A stretch of 64,000 nucleotides of DNA from Streptomyces hoynatensis (lineage in GTDB: Bacteria; Actinomycetota; Actinomycetes; Streptomycetales; Streptomycetaceae). The notes beneath the pieces are model-generated. The model was not told the DNA's origin. It saw only the letters and a program-made list of their open reading frames with translations, and did no database searches. The stretch spans positions 310,001 through 374,000 of the forward strand of contig NZ_RBAL01000001.1 of assembly GCF_003626535.1 (NCBI RefSeq), read 5' to 3'. This document shows positions 8,269-16,865 of this stretch, in pieces (position 1 is the stretch's first letter; each line of letters starts with the position of its first letter). The position numbers and the translations under genes were made by a program.

Positions 8269-8316
8269 TTCATGCGTCCAATGCATGAATCTGTCATGAT
8301 TCATGCGCTGACGCAT
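8269..8316. promoter_or_regulatory. Operator cluster between MFS and lysR
   Basis: Three related half-sites alternate in orientation: TTCATGC (8269-8275), GCATGAAT (8283-8290) and ATTCATGC (8299-8306). The first two form an inverted repeat with 7-bp spacing, the last two one with 8-bp spacing. ATGCG-CTGA-CGCAT (8303-8316) adds a further palindrome. This is the layout of a LysR-type recognition plus activation site and overlaps the upstream edge of both promoters. Confidence 0.65.
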
Positions 8317-8337
8317 AAGGAGAGGTGGGCGCCCGGC

Positions 8338-9429
8338 ATGTCATCCCCTCGCAACACACAACGCGAGTCGGTAACACCCGACACCACGCCCCAAGCCGAC
8401 ATCTCGGCCGAGTCCTGGGCGGCGGTGCTGACCCCGCGGCTGGCGCAGTTCGCCGGCGTGGCCAGGCAGGAGCACATCACCCAGGCCGCCCGCGACCTGG
8501 GCGTTCCGCAGTCCACGCTCAGCCGGGCGATGGCGCGCCTCGAAGCGGACCTCGGCGTCGCGCTGCTGGCCAGGCACGGCCGCACCGTCTCGCTCACCCC
8601 GGCGGGGCACGCGTTCGCCCGCTCCGTGGAACGCGCCCTGGGCGAGGTCGAGCGGGCCGCCGAGTCGGTGCGCGCCGACGCCGACCCGGCCGCGGGCAAG
8701 GTGGCCTTCGGCTTCCTGCACACGATGGGCCCGGAGACCGTGCCGGAACTGCTGAGCGCCTTCCGCGCCGACCACCCCAGGGTGCGCTTCGCGCTGGTGC
8801 AGAGCTACGGCGAGGACATGATCGAGCGGATGCGGGCGGGCGAGCTCGACCTGTGCCTGACCTCCCCGCTGCCCGACGCGCCCGACCTGGTCAGCCGCCG
8901 CCTGGACGAGCAGCGGCTCCACCTCGTCGTCCCGGCGGGCCACCGGCTTGCGGGCCGCCGCAGGGTGCGGCTGGCCGAGGCGGCACAGGAGCCCTTCGTC
9001 ACCCTGGAGCCCGGCTACGGGCTGCGGCGGCTGACCGAAGTGCTGTGCGAGCAGGCCGGGTTCAGGCCGCGGGTCGCCTTCGAGGGGGAGGAGCCCGAGA
9101 CGCTGCGCGGCCTGGTCGCGGCCGGCCTCGGGGTCGCGCTGCTGCCGCCGCCCACCGTGCCGCGCCCCGGCGTGCGGGAGCTCGCGGTGACCGCCCCGCG
9201 CGCGGTGCGCGAGATCGGGGTGGCCTGGCCGGCGGGCCGCCCCGACACCAGGCCGGTGGCCGACTTCAAGCGGTTCCTGCTGAGCCGCAGAGGCCGGATC
9301 ACCACCCAGGCCCCGGGCCGGCCGGAGGCGTCCCCGGGCCGGCCGGAGGCGTCCCCGGGCCGGCGGGGCGCGCCGGCCGGCCCGCCGGCGGCGGAATCCG
9401 GCTCGCCGGCAGGTGATCTACGCGCGTAG
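8338..9429 (+). CDS. LysR-family transcriptional regulator
   Basis: A 363-residue regulator. Its N-terminal winged HTH (about 30-90: [36 protein letters not shown]) is followed by a LysR substrate-binding domain (about 115-325). ATG 8338 has the SD AAGGAGAGG 12 nt upstream; an earlier in-frame ATG at 8272 lies within the operator palindromes and is rejected. The C-terminal tail includes the duplicated segment GRPEASP encoded by a tandem repeat at 9319-9360. It probably controls the divergent MFS gene through the operator cluster. The stop codon lies inside the palindrome that forms part of the next gene's promoter. Confidence 0.88.
   Translation: MSSPRNTQRESVTPDTTPQADISAESWAAVLTPRLAQFAGVARQEHITQAARDLGVPQSTLSRAMARLEADLGVALLARHGRTVSLTPAGHAFARSVERALGEVERAAESVRADADPAAGKVAFGFLHTMGPETVPELLSAFRADHPRVRFALVQSYGEDMIERMRAGELDLCLTSPLPDAPDLVSRRLDEQRLHLVVPAGHRLAGRRRVRLAEAAQEPFVTLEPGYGLRRLTEVLCEQAGFRPRVAFEGEEPETLRGLVAAGLGVALLPPPTVPRPGVRELAVTAPRAVREIGVAWPAGRPDTRPVADFKRFLLSRRGRITTQAPGRPEASPGRPEASPGRRGAPAGPPAAESGSPAGDLRA
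9319..9361 (+). repeat. Two-copy direct repeat in the lysR 3' end
   Basis: The unit CCGGCCGGAGGCGTCCCCGG is repeated head to tail within the coding region, adding seven residues (GRPEASP) without disturbing the frame. It looks like recent slippage in low-complexity DNA. Confidence 0.7.
9418..9429. promoter_or_regulatory. CTACGCGCGTAG palindrome in the ada promoter
   Basis: A perfect 12-bp palindrome ending 4 bp before TAGAGT (9434-9439), the likely -10 box of ada, so it sits between -35 and -10. Identical palindromes occur before deoC (30198-30209) and PNP (35548-35559). This is most simply a repressor operator of a nucleoside-catabolism regulon. The regulator is not known from sequence. Confidence 0.75.
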
Positions 9430-9446
9430 GCGCTAGAGTGCCGCGG

Positions 9447-10583
9447 GTGACCACCCCACGAGACAATCCGCCCTCGCCGGAGCAGATCCGGCGCGCCCCC
9501 AAGGTGCTGCTGCACGACCATCTCGACGGCGGGCTGCGGCCGGCCACCATCGTCGAACTCGCCGCCGAGCAGGGCTACGACCGGCTGCCCGCGACCGAGG
9601 CGGGGCCGCTTGGCGACTGGTTCCGGCAGGCCGCGGACTCCGGCTCGCTCGTCCGCTACCTGGAGACCTTCGACCACACCGTCGGCGTGATGCAGACGCC
9701 CCAGGCGCTGGCCAGGGTGGCGGCCGAGTGCGTCGAGGACCTGGCCGCCGACGGCGTCGTCTACGCCGAGGTCCGCTACGCCCCCGAGCAGCACGTGCAG
9801 CGCGGCCTCGCCCTGGAGGAGGTCGTCGAGGCCGTCAACGAGGGCTTCCGGAGGGGCGAACGGCAGGCCGCCGCGGCCGGGCGCCGCATCCGGGTCGGCG
9901 CGCTGCTCACCGCGATGCGGCACGCGGCCCGCGCCCTGGAGATCGCCGAACTCGCCAACCGCTACCGGGACCTGGGCGTCGTCGGCTTCGACATCGCGGG
10001 CGCCGAGGCCGGCTTCCCGCCCACCAGGCACCTGGACGCCTTCGAGTACCTCAAGCGCGAGAACAACCACTTCACCATCCACGCGGGCGAGGCCTTCGGC
10101 CTGCCCTCCATCTGGCAGGCGCTGCAGTGGTGCGGGGCCGACCGGCTCGGGCACGGCGTGCGCATCATCGACGACATCGACGTCGCGGAGGACGGCTCGG
10201 TCAAGCTCGGCCGGCTCGCGGCCTACGTCCGCGACAAGCGCATCCCCCTGGAACTGTGCCCCACCTCCAACCTCCAGACCGGCGCGGCCTCCTCCTACGC
10301 CGAGCACCCGATCGGCCTGCTGCGGCGCCTGCAGTTCCGGGCCACCGTGAACACCGACAACCGGCTGATGAGCGCGACCAGCATGAGCGGCGAATTCGCC
10401 CACCTGGTCCGGACCTTCCACTACTCGCTCGACGACATGCAGTGGTTCACGGTCAATGCGATGAAGTCCGCGTTCATTCCTTTCGATGAACGTCTGGCGA
10501 TGATCAACGATGTCATCAAGCCGGGGTACGCCGCCCTGCGTTCCGAATGGCTGTTTGGCGGGGGCGCCGACGCATCCCTCTGA
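9447..10583 (+). CDS. add: Adenosine deaminase
   Basis: Zinc-dependent deamination of adenosine and deoxyadenosine to inosine and deoxyinosine, supplying substrate for PNP in this window. The 378-residue protein carries [14 protein letters not shown] (HxH zinc motif, near residue 20), TIHAGEAFG (zinc His, catalytic Glu), LGHGVRI, and the closing zinc Asp in [15 protein letters not shown] is also conserved. GTG 9447 is chosen because TAGAGT ends 7 nt before it, implying a leaderless mRNA; a GTG 9 nt earlier is possible. The promoter carries the CTACGCGCGTAG operator. Very sure of function. Confidence 0.94.
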   Translation: MTTPRDNPPSPEQIRRAPKVLLHDHLDGGLRPATIVELAAEQGYDRLPATEAGPLGDWFRQAADSGSLVRYLETFDHTVGVMQTPQALARVAAECVEDLAADGVVYAEVRYAPEQHVQRGLALEEVVEAVNEGFRRGERQAAAAGRRIRVGALLTAMRHAARALEIAELANRYRDLGVVGFDIAGAEAGFPPTRHLDAFEYLKRENNHFTIHAGEAFGLPSIWQALQWCGADRLGHGVRIIDDIDVAEDGSVKLGRLAAYVRDKRIPLELCPTSNLQTGAASSYAEHPIGLLRRLQFRATVNTDNRLMSATSMSGEFAHLVRTFHYSLDDMQWFTVNAMKSAFIPFDERLAMINDVIKPGYAALRSEWLFGGGADASL

Positions 10584-10756
10584 CCAGGGGCGACGACGCG
10601 AAAGAGGGAAGCGGGGCGGGGCCGGTACGACATGTGGGGCCGGGCGGGTCACGGGCGGCGGCGCGCTTTTCGATTCATTGCGACGGCGACCGGGAAATGG
10701 CTACCGTCCCCCTCGCCGCTCGAAACCCGACTCCCCCTCAAGGAACGAAACAACTG

Positions 10757-11152
10757 ATGAAGCAGTCAACCGTGAAGACCCTCGGCGCGGCCGCTCTCGG
10801 CGCCGCCTTCGTCGCCGCCGCGGCGGGCTCCGCCTCCGCCGCCCCGCTGTCCTCCGGCGTGCAGTCCACCACGGACGACGTGGTGCACACCCTCCCGGTC
10901 CACGAGGCCGCGGACACGCTCCCCGGCCGGAGCGGCGAGGTGGTCGAGACCGGCGCCGACATGCTCTCGGGCGAGTCGAGTGCGCTGCCGGTCGCGGACC
11001 AGACGCTGTCGCACACCGCGGCCAACGCCCCCGGCCAGGCCGAGACCCTGCTCGAGCCGGCCACCCAGCTGCTCGGCGGCCTGCCGATCCAGCCCGACGG
11101 CCTGGCCGGGCTGCCCGCCTCGGACCTCCTCGGCGGCCTGCACCTCGGCTGA
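10757..11152 (+). CDS. Small secreted protein
   Basis: A 131-residue protein with a clear Sec signal peptide (MKQSTVKTLG then an Ala/Val-rich core ending SASA-A, cleavage near residue 28). The mature chain of about 103 residues is acidic, lacks cysteines and contains repeated Leu-Gly motifs (LLGGLPI, LLGGLHLG). A possible promoter TACCGT (10702-10707) and the SD AAGGAACG precede it, and a strong terminator follows, so it is probably monocistronic. Related short Ala/Leu-rich secreted proteins are common in Streptomyces; function is unknown. Confidence 0.75.
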   Translation: MKQSTVKTLGAAALGAAFVAAAAGSASAAPLSSGVQSTTDDVVHTLPVHEAADTLPGRSGEVVETGADMLSGESSALPVADQTLSHTAANAPGQAETLLEPATQLLGGLPIQPDGLAGLPASDLLGGLHLG

Positions 11153-11167
11153 GCGGCACCCCCCACG

Positions 11168-11209
11168 GCGAGGGCCGTCCTCCCGCCCAGACGGGAGGAC
11201 GGCCCTCGC
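11168..11209 (+). terminator. Terminator after the small secreted protein gene
   Basis: A perfect 18-bp inverted repeat: the left arm 11168-11185 begins GCGAGGGCCG, the right arm is 11192-11209, and the loop is 6 nt. It lies between convergent genes and may serve both strands. Confidence 0.85.
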
Positions 11210-11233
11210 ACGCGTCGTGGCGGCGGGCGCGGG

Positions 11234-11815
11234 TCAGCCGCGGCCGGTCAGGGCGGGCGCCGTGCTCTCGTGACGGCCCAGGCCCCAGGCGCAGCGGCGC
11301 GTCGCCGACTCCCGGTGCGCCTCGGGCGAGGGCAGCGGGGCCGGCGGCCCGGGCGGCACCGGCCGGGACGGGGGCGCGGCCCGCCGTTCGCCGGGGCAGG
11401 AGGCCCGGCAGGTGAAGGAGCGCAGCCGCCGGTAGCACAGCTGGTGGGTGAGGGCGACGCCCAGCGCGTCGAGGATGACCGAGTCCACGTTCGCCACCCG
11501 GCTGGGCACCAGCGACTGGCCGAACTCCAGGGCGAGCGAGATCGCCGCCCCGGCGAAGACGGCGTGGACGAGGGAAACGAACCGCGGCCCGCCGAACCGC
11601 CGCCCGAGCAGCGGCACCAGCACGCCCAGCGGAGCCAGGCGCAGCATGCCGAGAAAGATGACGCGACCGGCCTCCTCGGGGCCCTGCTCGACGTCCTCCC
11701 TGAGGGTGGCGAGCGGTTCCAGGTTGGCCGGGGAGACCCACAGCACATCCAGCGGGCGGAGCGCGAGCCACGCGGTCACCGCCAGGTAGAGCACGAGGAG
11801 CAGGAGAGCGGTCAT
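11234..11815 (-). CDS. VanZ-like membrane protein
   Basis: A 193-residue protein with four hydrophobic segments in the first 130 residues (TALLLLVLYLAVTAWLALRPL; the region around MLRLAPLGVLVPLL; AVFAGAAISLALEFGQ; a helix after VDSVILDALGVAL). The sequence LALEFGQSL...ANVDSVILDALG is the VanZ-family signature. The last 60 residues are Pro/Arg-rich and probably cytosolic. ATG 11815 is chosen because the stop of a well-led small ORF overlaps it (ATGA). VanZ itself affects teicoplanin resistance, but most VanZ-like proteins have no known function. Confidence 0.78.
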   Translation of the reverse strand: MTALLLLVLYLAVTAWLALRPLDVLWVSPANLEPLATLREDVEQGPEEAGRVIFLGMLRLAPLGVLVPLLGRRFGGPRFVSLVHAVFAGAAISLALEFGQSLVPSRVANVDSVILDALGVALTHQLCYRRLRSFTCRASCPGERRAAPPSRPVPPGPPAPLPSPEAHRESATRRCAWGLGRHESTAPALTGRG

Positions 11816-11877
11816 CCGGATGCGTGGACAGACGCCGGGCCCGTGGGGACCCAAGGGATGATGCTGCACGCACGCAT
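11812..11877 (-). CDS. 21-aa leader ORF coupled to the VanZ-like gene
   Basis: An ORF of 21 codons (beginning MRACSIIPWVPTG) from ATG 11877 has a near-perfect SD GAGGAGGG (minus 11893-11886), 8 nt upstream. It ends with TGA overlapping the ATG of the VanZ-like gene as ATGA. The downstream gene has no SD of its own, so coupled translation is likely. Confidence 0.45.
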   Translation of the reverse strand: MRACSIIPWVPTGPASVHASG

Positions 11878-11971
11878 GGACGCGGCCCTCCTCGGACCCG
11901 GTTCCCTGCTTGGGATGTGACCTGCGTCTACCGTGGGCGCGGGCCGGGGCGTGGGCCGGGCGCCGGTGGCC

Positions 11972-12604
11972 TCAGGGCTTCTGCCCGACGCCGGGAGGCT
12001 GGCCGCTGTCCGGGCTGGTGCGCATGGCGGTGCTGCAGGAGTACGTCCTGGGCTGGCCCCGCGGCTCCCCCGGCGGGCCGCCGAGCACCACGGTCTGGCC
12101 GCCGTCCCCGAGCCGCGAGCTGTTGGCGAAGGTGCAGATGATCTGGCCGAGGGCGAAGGCCGGCAGGTCACTGGGCCGCTCGCTCAGCCGCAGCACGCCC
12201 GCGGGGTCCCCGGGTATGGGGCCGCTGACGCCGAGGTCCTCGGGCACCGCGCTGCTGAACCCCGCGGCCCGCTCCTCCCGGCGCGGCGTCGCCTCCAGCT
12301 CGTCGAGCAGCGCCTCGGCCACGGCGACGCGTTCGCTCACCGCTCCCGCCCGGCCGTCCTCGCCGCTGACCGGCGCGGGGTACTCGATCGCGCGGTGCAC
12401 CGGGTTCACCTTGGAACCGCAGACGAGGAAGACGTCGGTCTGCTCGGTCCCCTCCGCGGCGGACGGCGCCTCGCAGCTGGCGCGGGTGGGCGCGGGGCCG
12501 CCGTCCACCGGAACGTCGGTCGCCCTGATCCCGCAGCCCGCGACGCCGGCCAGGAGCCCGAGGAACAGCCCGCGGGCAGCCTTCGCCCGGAACAGCGCGC
12601 TCAC
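11972..12604 (-). CDS. afsQ3: AfsQ3-like lipoprotein
   Basis: A 210-residue lipoprotein with a signal peptide and lipobox LAGVAGC at residues 18-24; the mature protein is an extracytoplasmic domain of about 185 residues with four cysteines. The GTG start overlaps the afsQ2 stop codon (12601-12604), so it is the last gene of the afsQ1-afsQ2 operon. In S. coelicolor a lipoprotein gene occupies the same position and has been proposed to influence signalling by the kinase. The symbol is given by position and lipobox. Confidence 0.75.
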   Translation of the reverse strand: MSALFRAKAARGLFLGLLAGVAGCGIRATDVPVDGGPAPTRASCEAPSAAEGTEQTDVFLVCGSKVNPVHRAIEYPAPVSGEDGRAGAVSERVAVAEALLDELEATPRREERAAGFSSAVPEDLGVSGPIPGDPAGVLRLSERPSDLPAFALGQIICTFANSSRLGDGGQTVVLGGPPGEPRGQPRTYSCSTAMRTSPDSGQPPGVGQKP

Positions 12605-14520
12605 CGCTGCTCCTCCCGGTCCACGGCCGCCTCGCGCTCGCCGCGCGCCCTGGGCACGGCCGTGCCCGCGCCCTCGGCACCCGCCCCGGACCCCGGCTCC
12701 CCGTCCCGCCGGCCCTGCCCGGCGCCCTCCGCGGGAACGGGGGCCTCGTCCGCGGGCGCGGCCGCACCCGGGGAGGCGGCGGTGCCCGTGGACGAGGCGC
12801 GTTCTCCGGACCCGGCCGGCCCCTGGGACACGGCCGGGGCTTCGGGCGTGACCGGGGCTTGTGTCGTTTCGGTTGCGCCGGACGTGGTGGATACGGGGGT
12901 GGTGGCCGGTCCTTCCGGCGTGGCGGATTCCGCGGGCCCGGCCGAAAGCGCGGGGGTGGCGGATTCCGGGGCCTCGGACTGTTCCTGCTCCTCGTCCGGC
13001 TCGGCGAGCTGGGCGTTCCGCGGCAGGCGCAGCGTGAACACGGCGCCGCCGCCCGGCGCGTTGCTCGCCGTGATGTCGCCGCCGTGCAGGTGGGCGTTCT
13101 CCAGGGCGATCGAGAGGCCGAGGCCGCTGCCGTCGGAGCGCGGGCGCGAGGCGCTGGCCTTGTAGAAACGGTCGAAGACGTGCGGCAGCACCTCTTCGGG
13201 GATGCCCGGGCCGCGGTCGGCGACCTCCACCAGCATCTCGTGCCCCTGCGGCCCCTGCTCCTCGCGCACTGTCACACGTACGGGGGAACCTCCGTGCTTC
13301 AGGGCGTTGCCGATGAGGTTGGCCAGGATGACGTCGAGGCGGCGCGGGTCGAGGCGCGCGATGATCCCGCGCGGCGCGTTGACCTGCACCGCGTCCAGCC
13401 AGGCGCGGGCGTCGATGCAGGCGGTCACCTGGTCGGCGACGTCCACGTCGTCCAGCACCATGCGGGCCGTTCCGGCGTCGAAGCGGGTGACCTCCATGAG
13501 GTTCTCGACGAGGTCGTTCAGCCGGCGGGTCTCGCTGACGACGAGCTGCACGGCCGGCGCGATCATGGGGTCGAGGTTGTCGACCTCCTCCTCCAGGACC
13601 TCGGTCATCGCGGTGATCGCCGTCATCGGGGTGCGCAGCTCGTGGGACATGTCGGCGACGAACCTGCGGCTGGCCGCCTCCCGGTTGCTGAGGTCCTTCA
13701 CCCGCTCCTCCAGGGAGGCGGCGGCGCTGTTGAAGGTCCTGGCCAGCTGCGCCAGCTCGTCCGCGCCCCGCACCTCGAGGCGGGTGTCGAGCTTGCCCTC
13801 GCCGAGGCGCCTGGCCGCGTCGCTCAGCCGCTGGACCGGCCGCAGCACCGTGGAGGCGGCGGCCTGCGCCAGCAGCACCGAGCCGATCACGGCGAGGGCG
13901 GTCGCGACACCGAGGGACCAGGCCAGCGAGTTCAGGTCGTCGCGCTCCGCGCCCAGCGAGGTGAGCATGTAACCGGTCGGTCCCGCGTCCTCCTCGTCGA
14001 TGATCTCGGTGCCGCTGATGAGGAAGGGCTCGCCCTCGCGGGAGATCCGCTGCCAGTACATGTGGTAGTCGGAGGAGACGTCGCCGTTGCCCCGCCGCTC
14101 GCGGACCGCCTGGGACAGCGAGCCGGGGACCATTTCGACGTTGAAGACCGAGGGATCGGATTCGGCCGTGCAGGCGGGCTCGGGGCCCTCGTCGTCCACG
14201 AGGATGACCTGGTAGTTCAGCGCGTTGTTGGCCACGGCCGCGGCCATGCCGCGCAGGTCGTCGCAGGTGAAGTCCTCGGGCAGGGCGCCGGCGTGGTCGC
14301 CGAGCGACTTGCGGAAGTCCTTCAGCGCCGCGTTCTGCGCCCTGGTGAGGACGGCGTCGCGGTTGAGCCAGTAGGCGATGCCGGAGACGGAGACCGCGGC
14401 CACCAGGGCCACCAGCGCGAAGACGGTGACGAGCCGCAGCCGCAGGCTGGTCAGGCGCAGCAGGCCGCGCAGCCAGCCGCGTAGCGCGCCGTCGGGGCGT
14501 TGACCTGCTCTTTCCTTCAC
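12601..14520 (-). CDS. afsQ2: AfsQ2 sensor histidine kinase with long C-terminal tail
   Basis: A 639-residue membrane kinase. TM1 is at about residues 28-52, an extracytoplasmic sensor of about 145 residues with two cysteines follows, TM2 is at about 197-220, then HAMP (about 220-275), HisKA with FVADMSHELRTP (His293) and HATPase_c with NALKHGG, DRGPGIP and GSGLGLSIA. After the catalytic domain (ending near residue 500) there is a Pro/Ala/Thr/Glu-rich tail of about 130 residues, longer than I recall for the S. coelicolor protein. It signals to AfsQ1; the AfsQ system affects antibiotic production and responds to nitrogen or glutamate conditions in S. coelicolor. Confidence 0.85.
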   Translation of the reverse strand: MKERAGQRPDGALRGWLRGLLRLTSLRLRLVTVFALVALVAAVSVSGIAYWLNRDAVLTRAQNAALKDFRKSLGDHAGALPEDFTCDDLRGMAAAVANNALNYQVILVDDEGPEPACTAESDPSVFNVEMVPGSLSQAVRERRGNGDVSSDYHMYWQRISREGEPFLISGTEIIDEEDAGPTGYMLTSLGAERDDLNSLAWSLGVATALAVIGSVLLAQAAASTVLRPVQRLSDAARRLGEGKLDTRLEVRGADELAQLARTFNSAAASLEERVKDLSNREAASRRFVADMSHELRTPMTAITAMTEVLEEEVDNLDPMIAPAVQLVVSETRRLNDLVENLMEVTRFDAGTARMVLDDVDVADQVTACIDARAWLDAVQVNAPRGIIARLDPRRLDVILANLIGNALKHGGSPVRVTVREEQGPQGHEMLVEVADRGPGIPEEVLPHVFDRFYKASASRPRSDGSGLGLSIALENAHLHGGDITASNAPGGGAVFTLRLPRNAQLAEPDEEQEQSEAPESATPALSAGPAESATPEGPATTPVSTTSGATETTQAPVTPEAPAVSQGPAGSGERASSTGTAASPGAAAPADEAPVPAEGAGQGRRDGEPGSGAGAEGAGTAVPRARGEREAAVDREEQR

Positions 14521-14539
14521 GAAAACGCGTCCAGTTCTC

Positions 14540-15226
14540 TCACGAGGGCGCGTCCAGCCGGTAGCCCACGCCGCGTACCGTGCGGATCAGCTTGGGGGAG
14601 GAGGGCACGTCCTCGACCTTGGCGCGGAGGCGCTGCACGCAGGCGTCCACCAGCCGCGAGTCGCCCAGATAGTCGTGCTCCCACACCAGCCGCAGCAGCT
14701 GCTGCCTGGACAGGGCCTGGCCGGGGCGGCGGCTCAGCTCCAGCAGGAGGCGCAGTTCCGTGGGGGTCAGCTGGAGGTCGGTGCCGTTCTTGGTGACGGT
14801 CATGGCGGCCCGGTCGATGACGATCGAACCGAAGGTGGCGGAGTCGTTGGACTCGCGCTCGCCGCGCCGCATCACCGCGCGGATACGCGCGTCGAGGACG
14901 CGGCCCTGCACCGGCTTGACGACGTAGTCGTCCGCGCCCGATTCGAGGCCGACGACCACGTCGATGTCGTCGCTGCGGGCCGTCAGGAGAATGATCGGGA
15001 GCTGATCGGTCCGGCGGATGCGACGGCAGACCTCGAATCCGTCAATGCCGGGCAACATGACGTCCAAGACGATCAGATCCGGCCGCTGCTCACGCAGCTG
15101 CCGTAGGCCGTCCTCGCCCGTGGCCGCGGTCACGACGCGGTGACCCTGGCGAGTGAGGCTCATCTCCAGGGCCGTCCGCACTGCCTCGTCGTCCTCGATC
15201 AGCAACAGGAAAGCCACGCGGCTCAT
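14540..15226 (-). CDS. afsQ1: AfsQ1 response regulator (OmpR family)
   Basis: A 228-residue OmpR/PhoB-type regulator. The receiver domain has acidic pocket EDD (11-13), phosphoacceptor Asp55 in LIVLDVMLPG and conserved Lys in YVVKPV; a winged-helix domain follows (about 130-225; ELRLLLELSRRPGQALSRQQLL, RLRAKVEDV, TVRGVGYRLD). It lies 19 bp before afsQ2 and is divergent from sigQ. The intergenic region contains a repeat matching the published AfsQ1 site pattern GTnAC-n6-GTnAC. Gene order afsQ1-afsQ2-lipoprotein with divergent sigQ supports the symbol. Confidence 0.87.
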   Translation of the reverse strand: MSRVAFLLLIEDDEAVRTALEMSLTRQGHRVVTAATGEDGLRQLREQRPDLIVLDVMLPGIDGFEVCRRIRRTDQLPIILLTARSDDIDVVVGLESGADDYVVKPVQGRVLDARIRAVMRRGERESNDSATFGSIVIDRAAMTVTKNGTDLQLTPTELRLLLELSRRPGQALSRQQLLRLVWEHDYLGDSRLVDACVQRLRAKVEDVPSSPKLIRTVRGVGYRLDAPS

Positions 15227-15301
15227 TGTGTCGTATGGGCCCGCCGAGTTCGACAGTCAGGTCGGGATGGGGCGATCCAGGCGATGTGGGACCCGGCCGC
15301 T

Positions 15302-15317
15302 GTGACACCGCTGTGAC
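15302..15317 (+). promoter_or_regulatory. AfsQ1-type binding site
   Basis: GTGAC (15302-15306), six bases, GTGAC (15313-15317): an exact match to the GTnAC-n6-GTnAC direct repeat reported for AfsQ1. It lies about 100 bp before sigQ and about 75 bp before afsQ1, so it could control both genes. The match is seen; binding is inferred. Confidence 0.7.
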
Positions 15318-15419
15318 AGTTGGGGGACTCCGCCATGAAACTGGAGCGGCAGTGTATTTCCCAGCGAAAGGCCCCGGAGACGGGGTTCCGGACGGCGGAG
15401 TACACGAAGGGGGAGCGGG

Positions 15420-16157
15420 ATGAGCGCAATGCACGGCATCACCGACGCAACGACGGTGAGTGGGACGCGCACTGCCACCGCCGTGGTTCCGGTCCGGCGC
15501 GGGGAGAAGTCCGGTGCCGCGAACAGGCTTGGGGGTCGTCGCAGCATCGGACACCAGCGTCCGCCGCACCTTGCGGCGGTGGGCGCGACGGTGAAAGGGG
15601 GACGCACAGGGGGCGCGCGGCGCGAGGGGGCCACGGAGGCGGAGTTCACCGCCTACGTGCGTGAGCGCCGCGCCTCCCTGTACGCGACCGCCTACCACCT
15701 GACGGGCGACCGGTTCGAGGCCGAGGATCTGCTCCAGAGCGCGCTGCTGTCGACGTACCGCGCCTGGGACCGGATCAGCGACAAGGCGGCCGTCGGTGGC
15801 TACCTGCGGCGCACCATGACCAACCTGCACATCAGCGCGTGGCGGCGGCGCAAGCTCAGCGAGTACCCGACCGAGGAACTGCCCGAGGCGCCGGGCGAGC
15901 AGGACACGATGCGCGGCACCGAACTGCGCACGGTGCTCTGGCAGGCGCTCGCCAGGCTGCCCGAGCAGCAGCGCACGATGCTGGTGCTGCGTTACTACGA
16001 GGGGCAGACCGACCCCGAGATCGCGGAGACGCTGAACATAAGCGTCGGCACGGTGAAGAGCAGCATCTGGCGCACCCTGCGCCGACTGCGTGAGGACCGG
16101 GCGCTCAGCCTCGGCCAGGACCAGGAAGAAGAGTCCTTCGGCGAGCTGGTCGCCTGA
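15420..16157 (+). CDS. sigQ: RNA polymerase sigma factor SigQ (ECF, SigE70 type)
   Basis: A 245-residue ECF sigma factor. About 70 basic, poorly structured N-terminal residues precede the sigma70 region 2 (about 80-145; TAYHLTGDRFEAEDLLQSALLSTYRAWDRI) and region 4 (about 170-225; ALARLPEQQRTMLVLRYYEGQTDPEIAETLNISVGTVKSSIWRTLRRLRE). The start ATG 15420 has the SD GGGGGAG. Divergent from afsQ1 with a shared AfsQ1-type site. In S. coelicolor SigQ is reported to act oppositely to AfsQ1 on antibiotic production and to be under AfsQ1 control. Confidence 0.85.
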   Translation: MSAMHGITDATTVSGTRTATAVVPVRRGEKSGAANRLGGRRSIGHQRPPHLAAVGATVKGGRTGGARREGATEAEFTAYVRERRASLYATAYHLTGDRFEAEDLLQSALLSTYRAWDRISDKAAVGGYLRRTMTNLHISAWRRRKLSEYPTEELPEAPGEQDTMRGTELRTVLWQALARLPEQQRTMLVLRYYEGQTDPEIAETLNISVGTVKSSIWRTLRRLREDRALSLGQDQEEESFGELVA

Positions 16158-16865
16158 CCGGGCGGGACGCCCCGAGCGGACGGCCCGAGGGGGCGGGGCA
16201 CTCCGGTGCCCCACCGCGCCCGCGGAGGCCGGGAACCGGCCGGGAACCGACCGGGAAACCGGCACCGCGGACGTGGGGAAAGACGGGGGAAACGGGGGAA
16301 CGGGGGGGGACCCGGGGGGTTTACGGGGATCGGGGGACACGGGGGGGACAGCAGGGGGACGGGGGAGCCGCGCGGGGTTCGGCCGACTGGGGGGTTGGGC
16401 CGGACCCCGCGCGTTCTTGTGCCCACGCCAAGACGGCACCGCACCCGCCGCCACGCCCACCACGCCGGCCACGCGCGGGGCGGGCCGCCCACCAGGCCAA
16501 GACGCGCCGCGCGCGGCGCCCGGCCCCCACGCGCTTTGCGCGGCGCTCACGCGGCGCTCACGGGGGCGCTCGCCCGTCTGCCGGGGTGCCCGGCCCCTCC
16601 CGGCGGTCACGCCCTGTCTCGGCCGGTCACGCACGTGCGGGTGTCCTTCCCCAGGGCGGCCGGCTGCCGGGCGGGGCGTTCCCAGGGCGGTCAGGCGCGG
16701 GGCGGGGCGCGCACGCGCTTCGCGTGAGGCCCGCGCCGGTTGTTCAGCGCTCGACCGGGCGCGGGCGCGCGGGCACCCGCAAGGTGCCCGCAGGGTGGCG
16801 TGCCCCGGGGATACGACGCGCCCGTAGGGCCCCCCGCACGCCCCCGCGTCGCGGCCCGGGGGGCC
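16158..16865. other. Gene-free 700-bp region with dense G-runs
   Basis: No credible coding sequence on either strand. About 16273-16365 carries around ten runs of four to seven G on the plus strand, forming one of the strongest quadruplex-prone stretches in the window. A hairpin GCGGGCACC-CGCAA-GGTGCCCGC lies at 16769-16791, beyond the end of the convergent ArsR-like gene. Otherwise GC-rich, with scattered short palindromes such as GCGCTTCGCGT. Confidence 0.6.

Noticed and set aside
8272..8337. Earlier ATG as start of the LysR gene
   Set aside because: It lies within the operator palindromes and has no SD; the ATG at 8338 has AAGGAGAGG at suitable spacing.
16769..16791. Terminator of the ArsR-like gene
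   Set aside because: The hairpin is about 75 bp past the stop with no T tract; it may be one but the evidence is weak, so it is only mentioned in the region entry.
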